A stretch of DNA of 64,000 bases from Apostichopus japonicus (GCF_037975245.1 NC_092576.1:25557611-25621610); one strand, 5' to 3'; shown: positions 24,603-37,290, counted from the first letter of the stretch. Translations and numbers: made by a program. The notes: generated by a model from the sequence alone, not told the origin.

Positions 24603-25235
24603 TGATGATTTTAGTTTGTTCCTATATAGATATTTTCTGGTGTTTTCCAAGTTGTGTTGTGTTCTTTCTATTATATGTTATCATTGCTTACAGGTGATTT
24701 TACAGGGCTTTAGTTCTCCAGCATGTTTTATTGAAGAACTGTGCACAACATATAAGCGATGATTTTAATTTCATCTCACATAAATATTTGTCTGGTGTTT
24801 TCAAACTTGTGTTGTATTCTTTCTGTTATACGTTATCTTTGTGTGTGAAATATCACTGCTAAAAGGTGATTTTACAGGGCTTTAGTTCTCCAGCCTGTTC
24901 TATTGAACAACTGTGATAACATATAAGTGATGATTTTACTTTCATTCCATATAGATAATTTTCTGGTGTTTTTATACTTGTGTCGAGTTCTTTCTGTTAT
25001 ATGTTAGATTTTTGTGAAATATCACAGATTATAGGTGATTTTACAGGGCTTGAGGTCTCCAGTATGGTTTATTCAACACCTGTGAAAGCATATATGGGAT
25101 GGTTAAGTTTTTTGGTAACATTTGTTGATGTAAAATATGTTAGATCTTTTAGAAATGTAACAGCTTAGTAAAGTTGAGTTTCATAGGGTTTTAGGCATCT
25201 AGCATGGTTATCCAACACATAGTAATTATACACTT
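24603..25235 (+). repeat. Diverged tandem array, about four units of 150-175 bp
   Basis: Units start near 24605, 24760, 24930 and 25090. They share GATGATTTTA, TTTTCTGGTGTTTT, TTGTGTTGT, CTTTCTGTTATATGTTA and GGTGATTTTACAGGGCTT. The last unit is the most degraded. The array lies between the SAMD3-like stop codon and the right subterminal repeats. Confidence 0.75.
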
Positions 25236-26029
25236 TACATTATTTCTACGTAATACTGCCTGAACGTTGGAAAACTTTCTGAATAACTCGTTGATGAGGT
25301 CAACGTTTAGGCACAAACAACTTGAAAAATGTAGATTTTGTTGGCTATATAATTGCTATGTGAGATTGATATCCAGGAAATACCCAGGAATAAAATATCA
25401 AGGACAAGGACAAGGATTTAAAAGTCATGTGTATGTTTTAACTGCTTGATATGTAGCTAATCTTGTCTTTTACCTAACTTTGAGTTTAAATTATTTGCAA
25501 GCCCATAGCCAGTGGGGTCATGAAAAAGCCCCCCCCCCCACACACACACCAACCTGATTATAAAAACAATTAAGAAAAAGAATAGTACATTTCATTATGC
25601 AATGGCTCCCCTGCAAAAATATTTTAGCCTACTATGAACAATATTATTAACCTATATATGTGGCTGCATTGCTGCTAATACTGTAATGGTATTCACTTCT
25701 ATGGTTTTCATGTTCTGTTTTATGCAAGAGAGAAAATTCATTTTTCCTGATAAGCTGAAAGTTATTTACAGAAGTCTTAATAAATTTTATCACTTCATTT
25801 TGATGTTACAAGTGTTTTATTTTCTTGCACTGAGACCATAGGCTTCCTTGCCATAGATCAATGTTTGTTCCCATGTTTGGTCATATATACTAAAGTCTTA
25901 AAATTATCGCAACCTTACTTAACACGCAAGCATATGCAAGTATGGAAGTTATATCAAATTGTTCAAAGGGATATGTTTTTGACACGATTTTGAAACATTT
26001 ACAGTATATATAAAATTATATTATTTACA
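25236..26029 (+). other. Non-coding interior of the transposon right arm
   Basis: AT-rich, with a C-run followed by CA repeats at about 25529-25548 and an AATAAA at about 25789 that could serve a transcript of the SAMD3-like gene. Nothing else is supported. Confidence 0.4.
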
Positions 26030-26424
26030 CAAGTGTGTGTGTAAAAGTAACCCCATAAGGGGTGCTTATATTACACAACTGTTTTGTAAAAAAAAGGAAC
26101 CCCGAAAGGTGTGCTAATATTACACAACTGTTTTGCAAAAAAACTACACAACTGTGGGGTAAAACCAGTGCCCTGCTTGACATGGGTAAAATTTACACAA
26201 AATGGGGTACAAAAGGGAACATGGTCATTGTTGTGCAAATTTTACACAATGCTAGTTTGGTAAAATAATTTACACATTGTGTGGTAAAATATTACCCCAA
26301 CAGTAAGGTAAAACTTTGCCAAAGCATTAATGTGTAAAGTTTACACATCTGTTGACCATGTTCCCATTTTACACCATAGAGGTGTTCCATTTTACCCCAT
26401 GTTGAGCAATTATTTTTAAGTGTG
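26030..26424 (-). repeat. Right subterminal TTTACAC/GTGTAAA array and terminal repeat
   Basis: About twenty motifs (GTGTAAA, GGTAAAA, TTTACAC, TTACACAACTG) occur in both orientations, with an internal duplication of the phrase around TTACACAACTGTTTTG at 26073 and 26130. GGGAACATGG occurs as inverted partners near 26215 and 26355. Density drops to zero just beyond 26424. Confidence 0.75.
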
Positions 26425-27944
26425 TAGGCCTACCTCAAACTGATTGTTTATAGATAACTTGAAGATCGGCACTTTAAGCACCATTGACCTCGGGCTTAAT
26501 AAGTTACTTACATGAAAATTCTTCGGTGAGCGATGACACAATTTAGCAACGTTAATCGTTAGTGCACGCCATGTTTATATGCTGTGTTAACTTAATCACA
26601 TATTAACTTACGTGGCTTCATAATAAATTCAACATAAATTCTGCACAAAATTTTTGCATACAAATCAAATAAAGATAACCAAAGTTAAAAAAAATGCATA
26701 CTAAAGTCAGTGTAGCAGAAAACAACTCGTTACTCCCCACTATTCTAGGCCGAGTGTGTGATGAATTCTCGGGAGATGTTTTCCTCTTAGTGGCGGGTTG
26801 TCAACGTGAGAATTGTGGGCAAGCGTCGGCTGCTTTGACTGCATCGCCTTGCTTTGCAGTTTCATTCTGGCCAAGAAGAAAGTAACCCGCACTTTATATG
26901 GCTAAATTAAATAGGTCTGTGGAACAAGTAGGCCTACAGTATTACTAATAGGATATACACACCTGCGAGGAGAAATTTGTAAACCGATTAGATTCATACC
27001 TTATTAACTTTTAACAATATAGCGAGTCTGAGAGAAATACACAGTAATAAGCTATACTGCCCACACATGACAATTACTGTATTAGACCTTTGCCTACATA
27101 TTTACGTACTGGACAATGATACGACTCGTCAATTTGTGCTTTAATCTAAACATGCAGCCGTGATTTATAAAAATGTAATTCGGGTTGTTTGGAGCATATT
27201 CTTATACACCAGTGGTGAAAGGTAAGATATTGTATTGCACCAGGAAATGCTCTTCAATTAAGGTAAAAATTACTAATTTATGCATTTATATTTAAATCCC
27301 TGGAGTGTTTATGGAATTAAACAAATGCGTCAGATCGATCATGTATTTTGCAAATAAAAGTAAACATATACATTAAATGGGTGTGCCGCATATTGCTGTT
27401 TTCCTTTTCTTTTTCTTTTTTGACTTAAAGACAAATTGTTCATGTTAAAAGAAACCAAATGGTTCCAATCACACATTAATTTATAACCTGGATTGCAAGC
27501 AAATACTACAAGGGTAGGTACGTGTGACAGGGTCATCGTTACACCGTGAGTAATAAAACCTAACTCACAATAAATAGCTAGGAGTCGAAAAATAGCCTAA
27601 TGATGTTATATTTTATAGTGCATTGTTATCATATTAGGTCAATAAAACAGTCTGCTTTAAATAATTCATATTGCAACTTTAGTCTTTTTTTTATGTTAAT
27701 TTTTTAGGATAACTTGTCCAAAATATATGTGTTTGTTTTAATGCAACATTATTTTCTGTTTTGCTTTAATACAACAATATTCGGAAAGGAATAAATTGTA
27801 AAATTTACATCATTTATAATTTAATTACCAATTGAATGATACACTGTTACAATTGAAGCTATTACATTAAATTAGAAGAAACAAAACATGTGTGGTTGAA
27901 ATATAAATTAAGCGATCATAATCCTGATATTTCTCTCACTGCAG
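26425..27944 (+). other. Intron sequence between transposon and host exon
   Basis: AT-rich with no supported gene or repeat. It ends in the CTCACTGCAG acceptor of the exon at 27945. Confidence 0.5.
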
Positions 27945-30900
27945 ATACCAATATCTGAACTATTACTGCAGTGGTCCTCCTATAAGGTAGATAAAGGTGA
28001 TATCGTGCTCCAATCTGGTCTTTGTTTACCAACCCTCTCGACACTGGAGAAGTTATCAGTAAATGCAAACTCAGCAGAACTTACCGAGGAAGACGTTATT
28101 GGACTATTGAACTATGGAGCGCAGTCTAGGAGATTCAAAGAACTTTGGTGAGTACAAGATATTGATAGGGAGAAGAAAATGGTCGCAATAAATTGATATA
28201 AGTCTAAGCGTACGTTTGAATGTTTGTATGTTGGTTAACATAAATGTTCTTATGTAGGCCTATACATAAAACACCGCGTAAATATATAGTAATAATAGTT
28301 TCAAGGTTTGTTTAAAGTAATAAAGAAAGTCGGCCAATTCCTATAATGCATTTGAAACAGCCAAGAGAATCATTGGCTAAACCCTTTCCTCTTAGATTAT
28401 TCTAAATTTCAGTCCCACCAACAGGTATACCATTCACTGTTATATTTTTGATATGAAATATCACCCTAGTGTTACTCATGCCCCAGCAAAATATCATCCT
28501 CAATTATGAAGGCCCGCTACAGTTTATGTTCTGTCATTGACAAAAAATTAAGGACTGAATAATCATTAATTTTAATATGATAAAAATGAAGATAAAAATG
28601 ATAGTAAGAAGTGACACCGATTTTGATGTAATTCCATCATCAAGTATGATACCCATAAAAGTCAACAGATTCTTATAAATTTGTTAAGCAGACATATTTT
28701 GGTGAAAAATGGCAGATATTATAAACAAAATAATATTAATCAATAAACTTCTCCATCCACAAATGACAGCTGCGACAGTTTCATGGTAAAATGTGTACAG
28801 TTTAATTCTTAGTTGAAACAGTTTTGTGAAAGACACTTTAACACTGGGTAGTTTATTATAACCGGGCCTCGTATCTATCATGAGGCAGGTATATCTCAAG
28901 TATGCTATAGACATTTAAGGTTTTTTGCATTTACATGGATGTATTATCATTTCATTAACATGATTGGGACGTTCGATATATATGAATAGTGAGATTTAAA
29001 ATTATCATATAAAAATAGGAAACAGAGAGAAGAACGAAAAAATCAGCCGAGGAATCTTTTGAAATATGATCAACCTTACTGTCTCATGACAGCTACAGTT
29101 TTCGTAAAGAAATGATAGCGTTTTGTCATTAAATCATTATGTATTTAATGTGTAAACTGTATATTATATAAATTATATGTAGAGAAATCATGTTATATTA
29201 ACATTATGCTGGGTACGTGTTGTTCAACATTATTCAGAAATGATTGAGTAACGTGAGAGAGATACAATCATCATACTATTTCAGACGTTTTCCTTCTTTC
29301 TTTTAAGATCAGCGTGACGAGTCACAATTTTAACTTCATTATTTTCTTGTTTTACAGGTTTTATCGATGTAAACTGCCAACATCCATCAGTCCTGAGATG
29401 ATACCGCAAACAGCAAGATCAAGTAATATTAAAGGTATTTTGCGGCAGATAATACTCTGTGAGATTATTAAATAAGTGTGTAAAAGGTGCTAACTTTTTT
29501 TCGTGGGTGCTGGGATTTTGGAGTGTACGATTGTGTGCGTTTGAAAGGGCGGAAGGGGAGGCGGGAAGGCGGAGGGTGGTGGGTGCGGAAGGAAGAGTGA
29601 CTTTTCAGAGAGAATTATTGGAACTAGTGCATTATATAAATTTGCATATTTTGGTTTCATCACAGACGTGCACTTCTTGCGTTGTCTGCTAGATAGTGGT
29701 TGTTCATATACCATTCATTCATATAGCATGTGTAAGGTTAGGACCTATCCCATTGTGTATGGGTATATGAGATGTTTATAAGTGTTACAATCCTTTGTCG
29801 TTTCTTTTATGGATTTGTTCAGTTAAAATTGACTTTATATCTGTAATATATGTGTAGGTGGAAGCAGTACCAATATGTTGAAACGATGAACAAAGACATG
29901 TGATGGAAAAGTTAACATTTTACTATATTTCTTAGTCTAAAGGTTTTTACTGTTTTTAAAAAAAAAAAATATTTTAAAATCAATTTAAACTACTGCGAAA
30001 TTAGTCTAAGGCAAAATGCTCACGAGGATGGAAGGGGGGGGGGGGCGTGGCGTGTATGTTCAAGCAACGAATCTTAGTAATGACTATTCACTGATAATGA
30101 ATAATAATACCAACGTGACATTAGAAACACCTTACTATCAAAATTGCAAAGTATCCTACTAAATTTAAATGCCTAATGTAGCTAATATATATATTCCTTC
30201 TGTACGTTTTAATCCTGCTTGTTGTTTGGAAAATGAATAAACCAGAAAGAGAGATGCAAAGAGAGAAAGATCCCATCAACAAAAACAAATAACAATCGAG
30301 AATTATTTAATATTTCAGCATGGTAGTTTTATTTTGTTATTGTAGGTGAGCAAGACTAGTAAAATATTAATGTTATTTTAATTTTCTTTCTCTGAAGTTC
30401 TTTGGCCGGAAAATACCAGTCAGCTTGATCTTCAGTCTGGCAAATGGAAACAGGTTGGTGATAAGATGTTAAACGTACGTAAGGATCAACATGGCTCATG
30501 TTTTGTAATTGATATGGCCTATTTAACTGCTAGTGTAAATATCATTGTACCGTGGAATATCCCATTGAAGCGATGATACAACTCTGACACAGTGTGTGGT
30601 GTGCGGCTTAATCTGTTGCAAACATTTTCAAGAATGAAATAAATTTATCAGTCATTGTTGTCCATTCTGGTTAATTGTCAGGTAGGAATATGAATAGAGA
30701 GATGGTATTGGGGGATGGGGGGTGGGGGCTGGGTGAGGTTAGTAGGTACTATTTCATGGTTTAGGAATCTTAGAATTTTATCATGCTCATTGACACCTTC
30801 ACAAAGTGATGACGTTAGTTAAACAAGTAGTGGAATAAATATGAAATAATATATTAAATGAGCCTAAGATTAGGGAAGAGGTGAACAAAAGAAGGCTCTA

Positions 30901-32837
30901 AGCAATGTATGAGATGAGGGGGTAGAGTGCAGACAGACAAGTAAAAACCCGAATTAAAATTTGAAGGACTTTAACCAGAAAGTGTCAGTATCTAGAGTAG
31001 AAAGAGACAATTTAAACATTGTGTAATTTTGGTCATTTTATTGCATAGGCCAAAGACATCCAGACTATTACAAAGCTGTGTTCAAATCATGTCGGTATCG
31101 ATAACGAAAACAGTCAGGAATCACAGAAGTCAACCATAGAACTCCTGAAGAAAGCATCCAGGCATGACGTAAGGATACATTGAAGGGATACGGTCAAGTA
31201 GAACTAACAGATAACAATTAATTATTTTATTTCTTGTTCTCCCCAGTGATTTCAGTAATTTGATAGTGAGACGGTTTATTATTTTGGCATCAGAATTAGA
31301 AAATTTAGGACCCTCCTAAATAAAGTGTGATCTGCTAAACAAAATACGCGATTTTAACAAAATATATGTAAGTAAAACATACAAAAAAATTGACTAGAAG
31401 ATTACTGTACGCTAAGGTAAATGACAATAATCCTCTTAGCTACTGAACTATCCGCCATTTCTAATATTTTTTCAGTTACTTTAAATGGTTGAGGTCTGGT
31501 TAGTTTATTGGTTTATTATGAGACCTAAACACAAAGAAAATTGAAATAAAACTATTGATCTGTATGCTCGAATAAAAAACATTGCTGTTCCAGAAGTGAC
31601 CTTTATTAAAAGCGTTAAAATCCCTATCTTATTCTTGTTGAATACTAATACCTAAATTAACAGATAGTTAATAATTTAAATTCAACTAAACAAGAACTCA
31701 AGTAATGTAATGACAACTTTTAGCACTAAACCCTAGCATTACCTAGCACAAGTCAACTGATCCCTATCGACCCACCTCCCCCCCCCCCCCCCCACTGGGC
31801 CACTATAATCAACCACAGTACATCACAAAACATGTAGACAAGGCATTCATTATCCAAAGCAGATCTAACATACAATGTCACTGATTTAAGTTCCATTACA
31901 TACTTGTATTTCATTAAACTCCAATTAACCTGACATGCGCCAACCCCCTCCCCACCTCCCTCCCCATCATATTAACTATCTATTCAAAACAGCAATAAGT
32001 CGCCTACACAACCTCTTTGTTGCATATTGTCTCAAATAATACAGGGTTTGCCGTTTAATCAGTCAGTGAATTCTTAGCATTTTCATTTCACTCCCCGCTC
32101 CCTCCCCTCCCTCCCCCTCCCTCCCCTTCCCTCCCCTAACTCATGAAAGTTAATCAAAAAGGAGCAACCTATCAACAGACTTGCACAATATTTAGCCTTT
32201 TTAAAGTAAGACACACATAACAGGTAGCATCAAGGTGTTAAAGGTATTTTGTCCTTTTACAACCCCCCCCCCCGCCCCCTCCCCTTTATATATTAGTGTA
32301 ACCCTTGTTTCCTGAACCCACTGCACACCCTCCTGTTCCCCCTTTGTTCAGTAATCTAACAACGCTGTGTCTCCTTACAGTAAAGTAATTTAGTGTAGCT
32401 GTTCATTATAACCACCAAAAACAACCCCCCCCTCCCACCCCTCCCCCTTTACTCCAATTTGAATATTAAACTGGCCCCATTATAACCCCTCTAAGCCCAG
32501 AACCATTAGTCCTTCATTAGTTATAACAACAAATAGTCAACTCATAAACATTATTGTAAAATACTCCCCAAGATATTTATTTTATTATGATATAATTATT
32601 GATATTATATTTATTATTTACTTTCCTTCAGATTCCTATATACAGTGTGAGTCTAGTCCAGTCCTTTAACAAGGTTGATGAAGATGGTATTACTCTCTAC
32701 TCTGGTCTCTCTCTACCAATCATAACATCAATAGAGAGGATGGCCATACAGACAGAGAAAGGGAGAGAAATGAATAAACATGAAGTTAATGGAATATTAA
32801 ACTATGTACAACACTCTCAAAGATTCAAGCAACTGAG
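27945..32837 (+). CDS. Host gene exons: one full module cycle and start of the next
   Basis: Exons 27945-28147, 29358-29434, 30398-30453, 31049-31168 and 32632-32837 join in phase (0/2, 2/1, 1/0, 0/0, 0/2). They encode a 67-residue block (SELLLQWSSYK...GLLNYGAQSRRFKELW), FYRCKLPTSISPEMIP, VLWPENTSQLDLQSGKWKQ, the 40-residue DIQTITKLC...ASRHD block, and a second 68-residue block (VDEDGITLYSGLSLP...LNYVQHSQRFKQLR). The two larger blocks align with each other, so the protein is built of repeats. The pattern of spaced Leu/Ile with F-x-x-C-x-LP is reminiscent of leucine-rich-repeat C-termini of animal NLR proteins, but this is a guess. No signal peptide or membrane segment is seen. All exons are open, with canonical AG/GT sites. 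Confidence 0.65.
28740..32264 (+). repeat. Segmental duplication, upstream copy
   Basis: Intron and exon sequence throughout aligns with 57660-62184. Shared landmarks include AGTTGAAACAGTTTTGTGAA, the exons at 29358, 30398 and 31049, and CAGGTAGCATCA near the right edge. Divergence looks like roughly 5-12 percent, with small indels and differing homopolymer lengths. The copy begins in the intron after 28147 and stops before the exon at 32632. Confidence 0.85.
31741..32455. repeat. Pyrimidine-rich simple sequence clusters
   Basis: C-rich runs at about 31773-31795, 31945-31970, 32090-32150 (CCCTCCCTCCCC units), 32265-32285 and 32425-32450 occur within one intron. Equivalent positions in the downstream duplicate are shorter, so these tracts have expanded or contracted since duplication. 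Confidence 0.6.
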
Positions 32838-33419
32838 GTAAGTATAATTAATAAATATGTAAATAATGTTAGTAATTAATAAAATAACTAATTAATTAAA
32901 GTGGTGTAAACAAGATAGATATTATTAATATAGAAAATATTTAAAAATGACTGCAGGTTTATTGATAGTTTTAGATAATTGTAGAAGGAAAACAAAGAAA
33001 TGAAGAAGAATTGAATAGAGAAATAAATCAAAATAAAAAAAATATAGAGAGTAACAATGAAAGAACAGTCATAAGCTGAGGAATATGATTAATGGGAGAG
33101 TAAAATAGAGACAAAATGAGACAGATAAACATATTTACAAATATAAAAATGAAAGATTGACTTGTATTGCAGTAAGAATAATAACAAATATTTCTATAGT
33201 GAGAGGAGAAGACATTAATTTAAATGGTTTATAATAATTACTAATAAAATTGACTAAGGAATCTAAGAGAGAAATGGATCCAAAAAAATAAGAACAGGTT
33301 TATGTAGCTAAATTTTTAGTTTAACAAACTTGACAACATCAACAGTGAAAGAAATTATTTACCGTAAATAGTTAAGAAGCTGAATAAATAAGTTTTGTTT
33401 TAAGAGAATGAAATCTACC

Positions 33420-33556
33420 AGTCTACTTCACTCCTCTACCTATCTCATACTTACACAGCGCCCCCCCTTATCTAGCCTACTAGTCCCATTCTGGCAAATT
33501 CTACCATACCTCATCTGGCCACCCACCCTGCTCTTCCTCTTATTTGCCAGAATTCA
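33420..33556 (+). repeat. DIRS left tip and inverted terminal repeat
   Basis: The unique tip AGTCTACTTCACTCCTCTAC is followed by about 118 bp (CTATCTCATACTTACACAGC...CTCTTCCTCTTATT) that recurs inverted at the right end. Confidence 0.85.
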
Positions 33557-34153
33557 AAGAGTTTGGTCTTATTTTGGCTCATGAATTTTCTAATTCGTAT
33601 TTTCTAACGATAACATCTACCATATCAACTGAAATTGAAGAAACAGCATCAACAAGCGGCCAGCAACAGAATCAACCTGATTCTGTCGGGTATCCTTTGT
33701 TTTTCATAAGTAAAATTTTGCACTGAAAATTTTGTCAGTTTTGTCAGCTTAGGCGGCAGAGCCTAACACACTGTAGCGGGCGGGCTGTTGAGGCCTTAGC
33801 TACTTCTTGTTCATTAGGATAGCCTAGCTTAGTAGCATTTAGGCCGCGGGGCCTTGCTACATGCTACAACTTCGGTTGCGGTTGTCGCTTTAGATTCGAT
33901 GTCCAATTGTCCACAGGTTCGATCTCCTTACAGGGGTATATCGTTAACTTGGGATTTAGTTCGGCACTTAGGTTGTCCGGTATTCCCGGCCCTAGTGTCA
34001 GGGGTTCATTGACTATATGCGTATTATATGTATACATGTATGTTCTCGCCATTTCTCCCTTAGCGGAAAATCGCGGACTTTGCAACTGGGAATTGAGTTA
34101 GCACTTAGGTAGTCCGGTATCCCCGGCCCTAAGCTTAGTTCCGGTACACAGAG

Positions 34154-36424
34154 GTGCTCGCTCATTCCCGCCACCTTCCATCGTTTTGGCGGGAAAGTTG
34201 TGGAACAATTAGGACTTACAGTTGTCCGGTGTTCCCGGCTCTGATAGGCAGTCTGTCTACCTACATGTGTGCATGTTTTCCTTTACCACATGTTCCCAGG
34301 AACCACGTTCCCAGATATGGAAGAAAGGAAGTGGAGGACTGGTTGGCCGACAAAGCCCGGAAGAAAGACCGGGACAACTCGGCTCCAGGGAGCCAGGAAA
34401 GCCGGGGAAGGCACCAGCGAAGAAGCCTAAGAGGCCCAGAGTATCCGCCTCCAGCCGGGACCCAGGAGGGTCCCAATATGATCCAGAGTGGGTGGCTGAA
34501 GTAGCCGTGCATGCACGGAGTAAGCCTTTAAGCCCGACTAGGGAGGCCAGCCAGGACGCTGAGCCGTCCCTGGATCACGAGTGGGTGGCCGAAGTAGCCG
34601 TGCTTGCACGGAGTAGGCCTTCAAGCCCAACTCGAGGAGCCAGCCATGAGGCTGGCTCGACCCAGGACCTGGGTAGGCAGGAAGCCAGGAGCCAGGAAGC
34701 CTGCCGGAACCCAGGAGGGTCGCAACATGATCCAGAGCGGGTGGCTGAAGTAGCCGTGCATGCACGGAGTAAGCCTTAAGCCTGACTCGGGAGGCCAGCC
34801 AGGAGGCTGAGCCGTCCCTGGATCACGAGTGGGTGGCCGAAGTAGCCGTGCTTGCACGGAGTAGGCCTTCAAGCCCAACTCTAGGAGCCAGCCAGGAGGC
34901 TGGCTCGACCCAGGACCTGGGTAGGCAGGAAGCCAGGAAGCCTGCCGCAACCCAGGAGGGTCGCAACCTGATCCAGAGCGGGTGGCCGAAGTAGCCGTGC
35001 TTGCACGGAGTAGGCCTTTAAGCCCGACTCGGGAGGCCAGCCAGGAGGCTGAGCCGGCCCAGGATCACGAGTGGGTGGCCGAAGTAGCCGTGCTTGCACG
35101 GAGTAGGCCTTCAAGCCCAACTCGAGGAGCCAGCCAGAAGGCTGGCTCGACCCAGGACCTGGGTAGGCAGGAAGCCAGGAGCCAGGAAGCCTGCCGGAAC
35201 CCAGGAGGGTCGCAACATGATCCAGAGCGGGTGGCTGAAGTAGCCGTGCATGCACGGAGTTAGCCTTTAAGCCTGACTCAGGAGGCCAGCCAGGAGGCTG
35301 AGCCGTCCCTGGATCACGAGTGGGTGGCCGAAGTAGCCGTGCTTGCACGGAGTAGGCCTTCAAGCCCAACTCGAGGAGCCAGCCAGGAGGCTGGCCCAAT
35401 CCAGGACTTGGGTAGGCCAGAAGGTCTGGCCCCCCGGAGCCGGAGCCAGAGCATGGAGAGACTCCCAGATACCCGGGAGCCAGGATGACCTGGGCAGGAT
35501 GCGGCTCTATCCGAGGACGATCCCACGGAAGATCGGGAAGACCGAACCAGCGATGTCTGGTCCGACCGGAACAGACAAAATGTCCGGGTGGAGGAGAGTG
35601 GTACCCGGTGTGGTACACACACAGAGATGGGCTCTGGGAGCCCAGGTCCAGCGAGACCCCGGGTCTGGCGAGACCCCAGGTCCGGCGAGACCACTGGTCC
35701 GGCGAGATCCCAGAGGGAGTGCGGAAGCGAGGTTCCACGTCGGATCCGAGACCGGCCCCGAAACCGGGAACCGGAGATACAATCGACTGCTGGGGCCCCA
35801 GAGATGGGTTCCGGAGGGCCCGGGTCCGACGAGACTCCAGAGGGAGCCCGGAACCGAAGTCCCACTCCGAACCCAGAGCCGGTCCCGGAGCCAGGACGAA
35901 AATAACAACTGCTGGGCCCCCAGAACGGGGTAGCAGGGGCAGAAGCCCGGCCCGCAGATCTCCTAACTGGAGCCGCGCCCGGTCCCGAGGCTTGGTGCGG
36001 ATGAGAGTAACATCTGCTGGGCCAGCCCCGAGCCAGGTCCCTATGGCGAAGGGAGATATACTCATCCCCAGCCTCAGAGGGGGAAGGACACGGGCACCGA
36101 ACACAGACATCGGGGCTGAGGAGCGATCGCAACCCACGGCCAGCCCGGCCGCGACACCACGATCAATCCCAGACCAAAGAATGGAACCTGATTTGTTCCC
36201 CGGTGAGGACATTCTGGTTTGCAGAATGCCGTTCAGCCTGTCCGGCCTAGACGACGAGGTCGACCCCTAGATTTCGGGGTTACAGAGGAGCGAAAGCCCT
36301 CCTACATCGGGGAGTGTTGCCCCGGAACTAGCAGCTTGAGCTGCGACGACAGGTTCAAATCAATTGCGGAGAAACACCGCAATCGCTATACCATTAATCG
36401 CCACACATCCCAAATGTGTGTTTA
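34154..36424 (+). pseudogene. DIRS gag-like region, frameshifted, with tandem protein repeats
   Basis: This is a GC-rich block very unlike the flanking AT-rich DNA. Open frames switch phase (34222-34779, 34982-35263, 35485-36270, 36219-36424), suggesting indels in one long ORF. Translated repeats read WVAEVAVHARSKPLSPTRE and WVAEVAVLARSRPSSPTRG, basic and proline/serine rich. The position before RNase H fits DIRS ORF1 (gag), which is poorly conserved, so the assignment rests on position. A long open frame on the opposite strand (34881-36212) is a by-product of the GC-rich repeat. Confidence 0.5.
34456..35440 (+). repeat. Four tandem units of about 245 bp within the gag-like region
   Basis: GAGYGGGTGGCYGAAGTAGC recurs near 34489, 34736, 34977 and 35225. 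A second sub-repeat of the same phrase, with GTGCTTGCACGG, recurs near 34578, 34826, 35068 and 35317. Units are over 90 percent alike by eye. Small indels between units change the reading frame. Confidence 0.85.
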
Positions 36425-36429
36425 ACTGG

Positions 36430-37290
36430 TACCAGCGGAAACCAGGACATGACTTAGATTTCCTGGGCATTCATGGGACATATTCTCCTCGCTAATTATA
36501 CTCCTCTCCAATTATAATTCATCGCAATGTTCAACACTGTACATTTGTTAAGCCACCTAGCAAACCTGGCAAAGTGCTAGGGAAAAACGAAAACTTAAGA
36601 ACCTTGGCAAACTGCCAGGAAAGTGTACACGCTGTACATTTGTTAAGAGAGAAGGCGCCAAGCAGGCACCTGTCTTGCCACGTGTGAGCTCAACGTTTGC
36701 TGCAACGAGCTGTCGAATACGTGAGCGATCCCATGTAGTAAGCCTCTCTATTTCTTTGGTGAATTACCAAGACAAACACGTTAGTAAGTTGGAAAAGGGG
36801 TAGGATAGAACCCCAGCAAAGTTACAAACAATAACACGCCCCAAACATATAGTAGGCGCTCCATGAATAATGTTTGATGTTCCGGCATTTTAAGCAGAAT
36901 TGCATTTCGTAGCACCTGATGGCCTAGTCGTGACTATGCGCTAGGTGGTTTCGATAGGAAGTTGGAAACCTTTACTGAACTACGAAATGGACACATCTCT
37001 ACATGAAGAGATTTGAAGTAACGGGTACGTTATCTTAACATTTAATACGTGTTATTACGTTAAATGTGTTGTGTAAGAACGTCGACATAATGTGTCTATG
37101 AGATAATAATGTTATATCAAGGTTATATTAATATCCTAACGAAAATTGTTCGGAATAATAGCCTGAAAACGTTTCGGTGACATATTTCTTACACCACAAA
37201 TAACGTTATCATGACAGAATTTGAAACGTTTAATAACGCTTTGGTGTTTGCTGAGTAACTCCTTGGGCTCCGTTAAGCAGCCAGGGATTA
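36430..37290 (+). other. AT-rich non-coding filler where reverse transcriptase would be expected
   Basis: Lies between the gag-like region and RNase H, lacks long frames and any RT motif, and has base composition like host DNA. CTGTACATTTGTTAAG occurs twice, near 36535 and 36630. It is either an insertion replacing RT or a deletion followed by repair. Confidence 0.55.

Larger units (their letters stand above)
11306..26424 (+). mobile_element. CACTA/EnSpm-like DNA transposon, about 15.1 kb, two genes
   Basis: The left tip CACAGTAAAAACAATG (11306) and the right tip CAATTATTTTTAAGTGTG (ending 26424) are imperfect inverted repeats (CACAGTAAAAACAATG against CACACTTAAAAATAATTG). TA dinucleotides abut both tips, a possible 2-bp target duplication. 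About 230 bp inside the left end and 390 bp inside the right end are packed with GTGTAAA/TTTACAC motifs, the subterminal architecture of CACTA elements; none occur just outside the tips. The body carries an intact Tnp2-like transposase and an intact SAMD3-like gene, both on the plus strand. The tips start CACA rather than CACTA, so superfamily assignment rests on the transposase and the subterminal repeats. Confidence 0.7.

Noticed and set aside
34881-36212. 443-codon open frame on the minus strand
   Set aside because: It lies antisense to the GC-rich tandem repeat of the DIRS element. GC-rich repeats lack stop codons by composition, and the translation is low-complexity with no match.
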